Shown: positions 8,311 through 18,450 of the stretch, piece after piece
Layout of the letters: each line of letters begins with the position of its first letter
How positions within the stretch are numbered: position 1 is the stretch's first letter
Source of the DNA: Tillus elongatus
Taxonomy: Eukaryota > Arthropoda > Insecta > Coleoptera > Cleridae
Direction: 5' to 3'
DNA: 64,000 nt
Assembly: GCA_964006375.1 (NCBI GenBank)
Contig: OZ023263.1
Coordinates: 136,582,063-136,646,062 of the forward strand
Program-made: the position numbers and the translations under genes
The notes under the pieces: model-generated
What the model saw: only the letters and a program-made list of their open reading frames with translations
Database searches by the model: none
What the model was told of the DNA's origin: nothing

Positions 8311-8560
8311 TGTCTGAGAGGACAGACAGCTGTTAGACATCTGTTTAGCAGGACAGCTGTTAGACAGCTGTTATACAGCTGTTATACAGCTGTTATACAG
8401 CTGTCTAACAGGACAGCTGTTATACAGCTGTTATACAGCTGTTAGACAGTTGTTATACAGCTGTCTAACAGGACAGCTGTCTAACAGGACAGCTGTCTAA
8501 CAGGACAGCTGTCTAGCAAGACAGCTGTTAGACAGCTGTCTAGCAGAAAAGCTGTCTACC
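8311..8560. repeat. CAGCTG minisatellite, copy B
   Basis: Arrays of related short units, first GTTATACAGCT (11 bp) and then CTGTCTAACAGGACAG (16 bp), all containing CAGCTG. It occupies the same place between ATPase and DUF8207-type genes as the 13-bp array of copy A and, read in gene direction, shares ACAGCTGTCTAAC. Unit length has diverged. Confidence 0.93.
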
Positions 8561-8721
8561 AGTTGTCGTGATAGATACCTAACACTAGATAGGTAGACAT
8601 GCATCCACTTCAAAGCTAGTACACCTTAAACCACCAAACAGTTTGTATCTCTTAGCACGATCAACTAACAAGTGGCTTACATCATGTCGACAGATTGTTT
8701 GAAACAAATAACTTTAGCAGG

Positions 8722-9740
8722 ATGGAGGTGATGAGTAACCAAGAGAGAAAAATAAAGACAAAGATTTTACAACTTGCTGAAAACATTCGAAAAAACATTT
8801 AATGCTTAAGCTTGGTAGAGCTGAGAATGATGAAGCCATGCAGCGTTTATATAAACCACTTGTTGACCCACTGAGAGAACTATCTAAAAACACATCAACG
8901 CTTAAACTGCAGTCACCAGCTGAACAAATCAAAGAAGAAGCGGTACCAGAAAAGAAACCCAAAGTTGAGTTCCTTAAAGACCCCGAAGTTTTTGAAGCCG
9001 AACCAGGGGAGGAGACAAGTTCCGATGAGGATATCCCAACATTTGAAGAGCTTGAGGCAGATCTACAAACTATGGCAAACAAGCCAGCATATCAAGAATT
9101 TTTGGAGCAATATCCTGAACGAGTTCGGTATTATGTAGACAAGTATTTTACTGAACCACCGAGACTTGCTGCCATTGATCAAGCGTATGGTGCTCGCTAC
9201 GCTAAAGATACTGGTAGCTGGAGCCTCGGCAACAAGCACTTAGACTTTACTGATACTGACATTCGACTAGGTCAAAGGAGATATCCTCAAACACAAGGTC
9301 TGCTGGAATTGATATTTATGAAAACACCTTATGACGATCTTCAACACTATAGAGATATTCTAGAAGCAACTAGTGTTCATAAAATGAACTACGATCCCAA
9401 CGCACGAACCAAGGGTTGTTCCTCGGAAAAGTATCTTACTCTAATAAAACCAGTTATAAACCCACGAGGGCGAAGATCCTCAACTCCTCGAGGTTTTGGT
9501 TACGACATACGTCTTAACGAAGAACCCAGAGCTCAGAATGTCAGTAATAGAAAAATCAGCACTAACAACTATATGATGCAAAATAACAAACAAATAGAGT
9601 ATGTGTATTGGGATGACATAAATGAGTTGGTTGCTAGACTTAGACTTTTAGTATCTTCCCAAGCTGCTGGTAATAATGCTCATAACAATGAAATTCAGTC
9701 AATCGTTGAAGAACTGAAGGAGGTTGGTGTTATCACCTAG
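8722..9740 (+). pseudogene. DUF8207-type Polinton protein, copy B, one frameshift
   Basis: The expected start is ATG 8722 (MEVMSNQERK), matching copy A. One A missing from an A-run near 8797 shifts the frame. From ATG 8802 the remaining 312 codons are open to 9740. The order is a coiled-coil-prone N-terminus, an acidic Glu/Asp linker (about residues 55-85 of the open part), the conserved core (GSWSLGNKHLDFTD, RRYPQTQGLLELIF, SEKYLTLIKPVI) and a C-terminus with IEYVYWDDINELVARLRLL. Copy B has lost four residues before YDDLQHY relative to copy A. The function is unknown. I recall this family as DUF8207, common next to insect Polinton genes. It could still be expressed as an N-terminally shortened protein from 8802. 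Confidence 0.75.
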
Positions 9741-9789
9741 TATACCTAAATATATCACAGACATACCTACCTTAGTGCTTAGTATAAAA

Positions 9790-10239
9790 ATGTCTATCGA
9801 TAAGTTCGGACGTTCCCAATCCAATAAAGGTTCTAAGTTTAATATTATTGAAAGAGAGATTTTCCCAAGAACTACTAGTGGTGATTTTGATTTGCAAAGC
9901 CATAGATTGTGTAACATCGCTGATCCGGTCGATTCAACAGATGGTGTAAATAAAAAATTTGTTGATGTATGGATAGACGACTATCAGAAGAACAAAGATG
10001 AGGTAAAACAAATAATCATTGCCATACTACTTGAAGCTGTACACAAGCCTGAGTGGGAAGATTTAAAAAACGAATTTGAAATTAAATTGAAATTTTTAGC
10101 TAAGAACATAACTGCTCAAGTTTTAAAAGATATTGATGTGTTAAAGAATAAGAAGCTAAAAAATAAGCTGGGAGAAATAAACGGTAAACTAAAAGATTTA
10201 CATGATAAGTGGATACTTTTAAATCCAACATCACCATGA
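9790..10239 (+). CDS. Fibre-like protein (phage-tail-fibre style N-terminus), copy B
   Basis: 149 codons. ATG 9790 (MSIDKFGRS) is preferred over the longer frame starting at 9724 because the added residues overlap the previous gene. The segment FDLQSHRLCNIADPVDSTDGVNKKFVD resembles the linker repeat of phage and viral tail/fibre proteins (L-x-N-x2-x-P-x3-D-x-V/A-N-K-x-Y/F-V-D). It is followed by a charged, helix-rich C-terminus (KKLKNKLGEINGKLKDLHDKW) that could form a coiled coil. I infer a virion surface or attachment role. Its TGA (10237-10239) overlaps the ATG of the integrase gene in an ATGA arrangement. Confidence 0.6.
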   Translation: MSIDKFGRSQSNKGSKFNIIEREIFPRTTSGDFDLQSHRLCNIADPVDSTDGVNKKFVDVWIDDYQKNKDEVKQIIIAILLEAVHKPEWEDLKNEFEIKLKFLAKNITAQVLKDIDVLKNKKLKNKLGEINGKLKDLHDKWILLNPTSP

Positions 10240-11170
10240 AGCGTAAAACAGTTGAACCATCTGATGCTAAAAACCAAATAATTAATGAGTTGTACACGCC
10301 AGCAAGAATCAATTGTAAACGTAGACGTACAATTAAAAAGGTTTGAACGACTTGTGGCAGATTGATTTAGCTGAATTTACAGACTACTACAAAGAAGACT
10401 CTGGTTACAAGTATATTTTAGTGGTTATTAATTGTTTTTCAAAGTATTTGTGGACTCGCCCTCTTAAATCTAAAACTGCTGAAGAGGTGACTAAAGCTAT
10501 GGCTGATATTTTAGCTAATAGTACTGCACCCTCTAACATCCAGTCTGATCTTGGCCGCGAGTTCTATAACTCTAAATTTAACGCCCTAATGAAAAAATAT
10601 AACATCAATCACTACAGCACTTATAGTGTGAAGAAGGCTGCAATGGTGGAAAGAGTGATACGTAGCCTGAAAGAGAAGAACTATAAAAATTTCAACTTGA
10701 TTGGTTCCTACAAGTGGATTAATACACTACCTGACGTCACTGCTGCTTACAACGCTACTGTTCATCGAACAACTGGTGTAAAACCTCAAGATGTTAACAA
10801 GAAAAATGAAGGAGCTATTCTGAAACAAGTTTACTCAAATCTCAAAGTGTTTAACAAAAATAAATTTAAAGTGGGTGATGTTGTACGTATAAGCAAAAAC
10901 TCAATTTGAAAAGGGGTATACACCTCGCTGGTCAACAGAATTATTCAAGATTGTTATTATTCATTTCACAAATCCAGTAACATACTTTCTTGAAGATATG
11001 CAGGGGAAACCATTCAGTGGAGGGTTTTACGAGGAAGAACTACAAACGACTAAACAGACATCTATCTGGTTGAACGCATCTTGAAGAAGAAAGGCAAGCA
11101 GCTCTATGTAAAATGGCTGGGTTTTGATAGATCTCATAATTCTTGGATAAATTCAGATGATGTTAAATAA
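10236..11170 (+). pseudogene. Polinton retrovirus-like integrase with C-terminal chromodomain, copy B
   Basis: The ATG at 10236 opens a basic N-terminus ending in YTPARINCKRRRTIKK. The frame shifts near 10342 into the catalytic core (10343-10909): LWQIDL (first Asp), IQSDLGREF (second Asp) and AAMVERVIRSLK (Glu), giving D-x33-E. A second shift near 10905 leads to KGYTPRWSTELF, the usual post-core segment, and a third near 11060 leads to YLVERILKKKGKQLYVKWLGF and HNSWI, a chromodomain-like tail ending at TAA 11168-11170. Integrases of this type insert Polintons with short target duplications; a chromodomain may bias them to marked chromatin. The three frameshifts make it inactive. It converges on the KilA-N gene. 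Confidence 0.88.
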
Positions 11171-11278
11171 GCTTATATTTAATGTATGAATGTACTTAGA
11201 ATAAAATAAAAGTCTCTATTAAAAATAATGTTATTTTATTTTTTCATCTGGTTACATACAATTAAGCCAAGTGAACAA
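11171..11278. terminator. Shared 3' region of convergent integrase and KilA-N genes
   Basis: A 108-bp AT-rich gap contains AATAAAATAAAA near 11202 on the plus strand and AATAAAATAACA-like sequence on the minus strand. These could serve as polyadenylation signals for the two converging genes. Confidence 0.4.
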
Positions 11279-12210
11279 TTACAATTTATGTCGTAAATCA
11301 ATAATATCCTGAATAAACTTCTCCTGAGGTACATCTGCTATACGTAGCTCGTTTCTCTTCGCCTTGAGGTGTTCGACTTCGGTCTTTATTCTGTTAAAGA
11401 GATTTACAGAATTTGCAACATACAACATGTTTAAAACTACTTCGGAATCAGGGTGTTTATTTCTTGATAGCTCTTTTAAAACTTTTCTTTTGAGTCCTTA
11501 CAGCATTGTATGGATAGGTAGCATCCATTCTCATTTCTTGAAAGTAAACCAAAAACACAAAGTTTTCCAGGGTTGCTTGGTTTTGGAGATATATCTTCAA
11601 GATGTTCTGTGATTTTAGCATTTGTTTCTCGCATACGCTGTACTACATCATCTATCTCCATTAATTTCACTTCAATTTCTTTAAGGTTATCCTTGTATTT
11701 TTGATTAAATTCGTTTACGAAAAAATCAAAATTAATTTTGTTGCACTTTTCATAGAAACGATTGGATATCCAACAAGCCAAATTTAATATTAAATCTTTG
11801 CAGACATATGTACCAGATATCAAGTTGTTTTCAGTCTGTGTTCCACCAAAGTCCACCAAGTATGTAGCGGTCGTAGGTGTTAGTTGAGATGTTGCTTCCG
11901 GCACATCTAGGGGGCCGGAATTCCGGCCCCTTGGAGATAACTCTAAGTGGACTCCTTCGGTTGAAATATTTAGGATATCGGTATTCCGGCTACCTAAATG
12001 TTTCTTTAGCTGACCGTTGTAATAGGCAATCAACTCTTTAGTTTTCTTATTTTCCAACCAATGTCTGAATCTTTTATCACCATTTTTACACAGTTTAGTC
12101 GCATTAAAATAACCAGTGTTCTTATCGATAATTAGTTGAAAGTCTCCAAATAAACCATACCAGAAGTTATCTTTGATTTGCTGGTAACACACATCACTTA
12201 ATATAGCCAT
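11279..12210 (-). pseudogene. KilA-N domain protein, copy B, frameshifted C-terminus
   Basis: ATG 12210 (MAILSDVCYQ) is chosen because the domain begins shortly after. The KilA-N domain includes FGDFQLIIDKNTGYFNATKLC, KRFRHWLENKKT, ELIAYYNG and, further on, GTYVCKDLILNLACWIS. It is a DNA-binding module of large DNA viruses and phages. A disordered insert (about residues 90-130) separates the two halves. The frame shifts near 11490 in an A-rich run. A second frame carries the probable coiled-coil C-terminus (LNMLYVANSVNLFNRIK) to TAA at 11279-11281. In a Polinton it might regulate gene expression or replication. A scrap of the same gene lies at 16-51 in copy A. Confidence 0.8.
11911..11930. 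repeat. Perfect 20-bp GC-rich palindrome
   Basis: GGGGCCGGAATTCCGGCCCC lies inside the KilA-N reading frame in otherwise AT-rich DNA and has perfect two-fold symmetry centred on an EcoRI site. Confidence 0.95.
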
Positions 12211-12334
12211 TTTAAACACACTACTGAGCACTTGGATACGTTAGAGTTAACTGAAGCACGTCTTACCTCTACGACAACTAAATTTCGAATGAGTTTAACA
12301 GTGTGTAGTGAACAATTTATAGATGTTGATACCA

Positions 12335-12835
12335 CTACGGCTTGAAGCTGTATTTATTAATATTTATTTCCAACCACATGAATCTTTCCAGCATCCATCC
12401 GCCATCGCCTTCAGCAAACTCCAAAGCTTTTGTGTAAATCTCCTGAGTAAATTCTTGATATATATTTTCAAATTTAGTTGCCACTGTGATATTTTTATTT
12501 TTAGTATTAAATGACTTCATTTCTTTTTTATTTCGACTTTGGAGCACATACAAACCAAACAATTTTAAATTCATTTTAATTTCATTATGCTTAGCTAAAG
12601 CAGCTTCCATCAGATGAAACACTTTATGTCTTATTGTTTCCATAAACTGTTTAATATTAATACCTTTTTCGTATATACGATAAGTAGCCATTCTATTTTT
12701 AAAAGCTTGAGTTAACATCTGCACATGTTCAACTTGCCATGGTTCACATACTTTTGATTTATGAATTTCACTACGTAAATGTCCAAAGAAAGTACTTTTT
12801 TTCACTTGTAACGAGCACGATTCACAGTATCTCAT
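12335..12835 (-). CDS. Zinc-finger protein related to the N-terminus of Polinton PolB proteins, copy B
   Basis: 166 codons from ATG 12835. The N-terminus has a C-x2-C-x11-H-x5-H finger (CESC ... HLRSEIH, residues 4-25), like the U1/matrin type. It is followed by VQMLTQAFKNRMATYRIY, FMETIRHKVFHLMEAAL, IKMNLKLFGLYVLQ, SFNTKNKNI and a C-terminal GWMLERFMWLEININKY. I recall this arrangement from the N-terminal part, or a separate upstream gene, of insect Polinton DNA polymerases. The frame stops directly after NINKYSFKP; sequence in the next frame may continue it briefly, so the end may be a mutation. It lies upstream of KilA-N and downstream of the PolB relic on the same strand. Confidence 0.6.
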   Translation of the reverse strand: MRYCESCSLQVKKSTFFGHLRSEIHKSKVCEPWQVEHVQMLTQAFKNRMATYRIYEKGINIKQFMETIRHKVFHLMEAALAKHNEIKMNLKLFGLYVLQSRNKKEMKSFNTKNKNITVATKFENIYQEFTQEIYTKALEFAEGDGGWMLERFMWLEININKYSFKP

Positions 12836-12881
12836 CTTAACTATAGGTGCTTAACTAACGAATAAAAACACAAATCTTCAG

Positions 12882-12883
<2 letters not shown>

Positions 12884-12950
<67 letters not shown>
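12884..12950. repeat. (TA)n tract
   Basis: A 67-bp pure TA run in the gap between the zinc-finger gene and the next gene on the minus strand. Confidence 0.97.
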
Positions 12951-12952
<2 letters not shown>

Positions 12953-13078
12953 TTATTAACAAAAATGTTTATGATAGATACCTTTAAATATAGTGTTATA
13001 TTTAAAACAAAAGTACATCAGCATAAATATAGCAAGACATATAAGAAAACCAGTTGATATAAACATAGAAATATAATT

Positions 13079-14149
13079 TTAAGTGAACAGATAAGAATCG
13101 GTTAATATGAGAGTTCTCCAATCAGATGTCTCACCACGGGTACCATTATCAAACAAGAACATAAGTTTATAGCGCACCATATCACTCTTAATTTTGGATA
13201 TGTTATATGTTGAAACTTCAATCACCTCATCGTTGTGTAGATGTGTTCTTGGAAGTCCAGACCATTTCATGCAGCCGTCGCTGTCGAAACAGATTCGCAC
13301 TTCTTTCACATTTAGTGGTTTGTAGATATAAAATACATTCTGAGATAGTGCTGTCAGGATGATGAAACTTGCTTTAAAATGGCCCATTGTATATCGTGTG
13401 TATTTCTTTAAAACGATTAGGTATTTGTTTCTCTGCAAAGTGTATAAACACTCTAACATGCAAACTCGGAATGATGGGTCCTGATCTTTTAACACAATAT
13501 TTATAAGCTTTGCCATTTCATCGTCACACGGTAGCTCCTTCTTATTAACACATTTGAGAACATCAGCGACACAATAGAGGAAATCGCTAAGCCAAATATC
13601 AAAGTTCAAATTAGTGAGAAACTTCACCTTTTCGTTGATGATTTCAACCAGATCTAGTAGTTGTTAAACTGCATCTTCGGTTAAATAAAAAGTAGTAGAA
13701 TCATCTGAGATTGATATACCTTTACTGTCTAAAATTTTAATAGGTTTGACAGTACATACTCCAATATTTTCAGGTTTAATCGTATTACCTTTGGTAAAGT
13801 ATTCTTCAGCTGCTTTTGTTAGTGTTGAAATAAAATAGTCCCATTCCCAGGAGCCAGATGAGATTGTTATATTTGGATTTGGTGGATACGGACTTGTATT
13901 TACAATCTTAATTATTGGAATCAATCCAGCAGCGTTTGATATACCAATTGCAACACTTAGAGAGGGGTTAACAGTATACCTTGTTTCCAACAGCATTCTA
14001 CTTTCTTGCTTACTCAATAATATTCTGGCGCATAGCTGCATCAACTTGACCCCAATAATAATTTTCACAAACACTGTTATTAGCAGGTCTGAAGGACTCA
14101 GATCCATCGTTAACATCGATACCATACATGTTGAACAGAACAAGTACAC
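13079..14149 (-). pseudogene. Unknown Polinton protein with N-terminal hydrophobic segment, one nonsense codon
   Basis: From 14149 to 13079 a single frame of about 356 codons is interrupted only by a TAA at 13664-13666. The two halves (161 and 182 residues plus a short linker) are in register, and the linker between them is open, so one gene cut by one stop is the simplest reading. The N-terminus has a hydrophobic helix (LLITVFVKIIIGVKLM), then TRYTVNPSLSVAIGISNAAG and a Pro-rich turn (SPYPPNPN). The C-terminal half is rich in Cys and aromatic residues (FRVCMLECLYTLQRNKYL). I recall similar sequences near insect Polinton genes but know no function. Several Met codons near the start (residues 1, 9, 12, 15) leave the true start open. 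Confidence 0.55.
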
Positions 14150-15439
14150 TACTATAACTACTAAGAATAACTACTGTGAGCAGATTGTAGACTGATGTGC
14201 TTGCATGTCACTCGGTGTTTTTATAATTATATCCCCACCTTTGATTTAAAATTCTCAACCTTTTATACAAAAAATTCTGGAGTTGTATCTATTTCATATG
14301 ACTTTAAGGTCATTCAACAGAAATAAAACCATAAACAGGAAATATGAACTGCTCACAAGGTTATTTCAACAGCTGTTAGGAAAATATGTTGGCTAACAAG
14401 GTTAATTTCGGGAAATGCTAAATATAGCCATAGTTGAAAACGATATGGTCATTACCACTAGATGTATACCTTGTTGCCAGCTATACTTTTAACGGATTAT
14501 TTAAATCAAACCGATTTCAATAAGACTTAACAAATAAAATTTTTATTGTACGTATGTACATATGTTAAATTTGAATTCTGCTTACCTAGACGAGTGATAT
14601 GACACCAATCACGTAAGACTTCAACAAATAAAAAATTAATTTTACGCATGCGCTAGCCGCCATATTTACACACGTCATTTTAAATGGCGGTTCCTCGTTT
14701 GCATAATACAGGTTAGCTGGCTTTTGAATTTGCTAACGTCATCTCAAGTTAGTTCGGGATCGGAGCAATCGTGTTACTTAGGGGTTGGGTGGCGGATGTA
14801 GGTGACGGAGCTGTTCGGGTCAGTTCGGCGCTGGGTGGTGGAGCATCGGGTTAGGTCGGGGACGGCCGGGTCAGTTCGATGCCGGGTGGTGGAACAGCGA
14901 TCGGGTTAGTTCGGTAGTGGCTCCACCACCACAAAATTGTGGTGGTTCCAGAAGGAACACCTACTTGCCTCTATTCTGAAAATTCATTATAAGTAGTATG
15001 AAAATTGTTTTTAATTAAACAACCTAATACTGAAAGAAAATTTATGAACAATAAAAATGTTTAATTTAGCTCAAGAACAAACATGATAATATTGAAAATT
15101 TTATTAAAAAGTCTATCAGCAAAATTTTATGAAAATTCGGTACAATATAAGCAGTACTAAATCTTTTAATAAGATATATGCATAAATAGCAAAAATAAAA
15201 TAACTAAATTTGAATACATATCTAAAATGTACCTAACCTAACTATTTGAATAAAATAGATAAATATAAAATAGATAAAAATAAAAATATGTCTAACATAA
15301 ACCTAACCTAGATCAGTTGCGAAAAATTAGCTGCCCTGAGAACGGATTAGATTTTCCCTGTATTAATCTGCCTTAAGAACCGATATCAGGTAACGTTTAC
15401 GCATTAGAGAGAGATTTTATAACGAATCCTGAAAGAGCA
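14150..15439. other. Non-coding spacer inside copy B
   Basis: AT-rich with no supportable gene, except for a GC-rich island with imperfect tandem repeats at 14785-14935. It separates the unknown gene from the polymerase relic. Confidence 0.65.
14785..14935. repeat. GC-rich imperfect tandem repeat
   Basis: Two to three units of about 55 bp, each with GGGTCAGTTCGGCGCTGGG-like and GGTGGTGGA(A/G)CA blocks, standing out from AT-rich surroundings. The island ends in a CCACCACC/GGTGGT inverted pair near 14927-14945. Confidence 0.8.
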
Positions 15440-17110
15440 ATCCACGAGTCACTCTTTCACGATATCCTTATGACCCCAAGCAAGAGTTTTATAATTGTCG
15501 GGGATAAGGTAACGTTTATCGTCAAAATATGACAACGCTACCTTATTTACCATCTGATTATAGACATGCATACTGGTATGGAAAAAATCACACATCCATC
15601 CGCATCCATAATTGTATCACCCATACTATCCACAACATTTCTATAATCATCAATTCTCTTTTAGTTACACATTCTTGCACACCTTTCGCCTACTTTCTTA
15701 ACACACCCTCCCCATCAATTATGTAAGATTTAGCACCCGTCCCAACCATTTCGTATAAAATTTTGCCCTTACATTCATCCTTCATTCGGCCTAATACACT
15801 TTCATTCACCGGTATACAGTGCGGGTTGTCAGATGCATAGTTTGATGTGTCGTAATTGTGAATGTCTTTCTTCATGTTAATGTAAAAGTTGTCCATCTCT
15901 ACTAAAAATATTAACGAGTCGGTGTTAGTGTACAGTAGGGTCACTTTGTCGCCATTTTTAGTTTTTAGGTAGCCGCATAAAAAGTTGTATATGACGGTTT
16001 TTGATACATCTTATATCGAAAAACCGACCTATATTGGTGTGTCATACGTCACGCATATCCTGTTCATTTGTATGGCAACAAAGTCGTCCGTAAAAATAGA
16101 ATAATTTTTAAAGTTCGGTTTGTTGATGTACGTTGAAGCCCCAGGTTTAAGTCCAATATTGTCCCAGTGCGTTACAAGCTTAACGTCCAAGTTCTCCATG
16201 GTTATTCCGAATACCGCGTTGTTCATAAATTTATAAAAGTCGAGCTCAAATTCATTTTCCTCAATTTTATGTTTTTCTCGATCGAAATTTTTAACAATGG
16301 AGATGGCCTAAATGTTATAACGCGATGTATCTTCTTTAAAGTCAGTCCGTTAGCTAAACATAGTTTTAAATTTCTATACTTAGTTTTATGGCTTAAATTT
16401 CGAATAAGTTTCGGAAGTTTAGTTTTACCTGTTGGGGGAACAAACAATTCTGGACAAAAGGGTCTTTCATTATGTAAGTCATGTAGGCTTTCCGGATACT
16501 CCAAACCAACCTCGAAAACATAGCCGAAATCATATGGGTCCCCCAAATTTTGAATTTTCAAATTTTGAATTTTTTGATCGGAGAGCCAACGGAAACCCCC
16601 CGCTGGCATTGGCTGGCGCATACTTATACCATACAAGCCGGTGGCGTGTGCATATATAAGCCATGATTTAGGCTTTGACTCGTCATAGTTCGGTGCGTGT
16701 TCGTTGTTAGCCACTACCCGTCTAACGCTAAACTGACTAACACCAGTCTGTATACCTTTTTCGAAAAAGTGATGAATCTCGATATCTGTTAGCAGTTCAA
16801 GTTCCACCCCAGTATATTTTAGTGCAGCATTCCAAGCAAGACGTGGAGCTGTAACATGCTCACAAGGGTCGAGACTGTACACTTCCATACAAACATTTCG
16901 GAAATTTTCAAACACATCTGCCAAAAGAATACGTCTGATTTTAAATATATCTGTATAGTCCCCTAAAGTTTCACATTCAAACAGCTTCCACACTTTGCAC
17001 GCACGCTTGTAGTCAGCATGCATAATGTGTTCACCTCGTAGACTATCTCAGAACCCCGCTTCGGATGGAAGCTTAGTCTTTTGTAATTTTTCAAAGGAAT
17101 TGATTCAAAG
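15440..17110 (-). pseudogene. Protein-primed DNA polymerase B relic (Polinton PolB), copy B
   Basis: Three overlapping broken frames follow the palm of a Polinton PolB. From 17110 a stop-interrupted stretch (KTKLPSEAGF) leads into 17023-16223 with VWKLFECETLGDY, LLADVFENFR, LAWNAALKYTGVELELLTD and motif A. Here motif A reads YAHATGLYG where the family has an Asp in the DxxSLYP-like position. A frameshift near 16260 leads to motif B (FYKFMNNAVFGITMEN). Another break precedes motif C, which reads YTNTDS at about 15935-15918 instead of YTDTDS. The tail (ALSYFDDKRY near 15520) ends about 15440. The exonuclease and terminal-protein parts are not seen, so the gene is also 5'-truncated. It would have replicated the element from protein-primed ends. 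Confidence 0.85.
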
Positions 17111-18392
17111 GAATGCGAATACTGAAATACCTCCTTCTGCCGAATTAAATTAAATTTGTTTGTATCCGCGAAATACTTTTTGACTTACCTACTTTAACTA
17201 TCTGCCAAATTTTGTGCTGGATTATCAAAATTTTGCCATGAACCTAAACAAATCCAAAAATCTAAGTTTAATATATTCCTTTTGTGTTTCCCCGTTTTCC
17301 AAATCTATCTGATCGACCAAAATATGTTTGCTAAATGTGATGTATCGCTATTTATTTTGAGCGATAACATCTAATTTTGATTCATACTCTGCTAACTCTT
17401 TGATGAAGAGATTACAACGTACCCTGAGAGATTATGGAGAAGGAGCGGAATGACTTTATAATTTAGAATTGTGCCAATTCATGAACGTGATTTCCCCTTA
17501 GAGTATTTAATAGTTCTAATTAACACAAAGAAACCAAAGAAAACCAGCTAGTTGTTAATGAATTAATAATTTGGAATTTATTATCAAAATTGTGGAATCT
17601 TAAGCTAAGATTTTTGCAAGTGACTCTTTTATGGTTTTTAAGTGGTTAGAGACAATAATGTTATAATTAATAAATTAAGAAGATTAATTAAGAATGATAC
17701 TTACTGTCTTTTGGGAATAATTCTGCCTAAAACTCATATTATTTACACCTCCAGTACAAAATTTTGTATGGCAGCTAACGATAGTCATTAATTTAGATAT
17801 CTCGATAGCGGTAGAATTTTTGTTTGTCATTTAAGTCAGAAAGAAAACCGGGGTTTGGCTGACTGTTTAAACAATGGTCACATACTAACAACACAACAAT
17901 AATCTTTATTGATCATATATGAAAACAGACACTAATAAAAAAAATATAATTCAAGTATTAAATGATTGAAACAATAAGGTATCAAGTCTCAAAAATATTA
18001 AAATATGTAAGAGCAAAAATTCTTAAAATAAGTTATTGATCTGGCCAGATAGTTTCGAATTAATTTTTGTTTAAGTCACACGAAATAGACAGCAATAAAA
18101 AGTATGATTGTCACAAAAATCTAACAAAAATGTAAAACGAATGTAAGTGGCCATGGTAGTTGACCCGTAGTCATGCGTGGCGCTATTAACATTTCAGTTA
18201 TTGTGGAGGAAAACTCACTTGTTTCTTCGTACCTGATTATCAATTTTCATTAGCGATAGAAATCCGGCTTGATGCTGAAATCTACCTCCTAACATTAGCC
18301 AGTGAAAGTTATTAGACCATAACCAGAATATGTGGCTTATTTTACATGCAAATGTGTTAGCCAGTACCCAGGGAATTATTTTACATATATGC
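17111..18392. other. AT-rich sequence without a recognised gene
   Basis: No coding potential, repeat family or polymerase N-terminus could be recognised here. The right end of Polinton copy B should lie in or near this stretch, but I see no inverted repeat partner. Confidence 0.6.
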
Positions 18393-18419
18393 ATATATAT
18401 ATATATATATATATATATT

Positions 18420-18450
<31 letters not shown>
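18393..18450. repeat. (TA)n-(TG)n-(CG)n compound microsatellite
   Basis: TA to 18418, TG to 18442, then CG to 18450. It abuts the left arm of a paired-arm element. Confidence 0.95.

Noticed and set aside
15529..15726. 65-codon plus-strand frame
   Set aside because: Antisense to the C-terminal tail of the polymerase relic.
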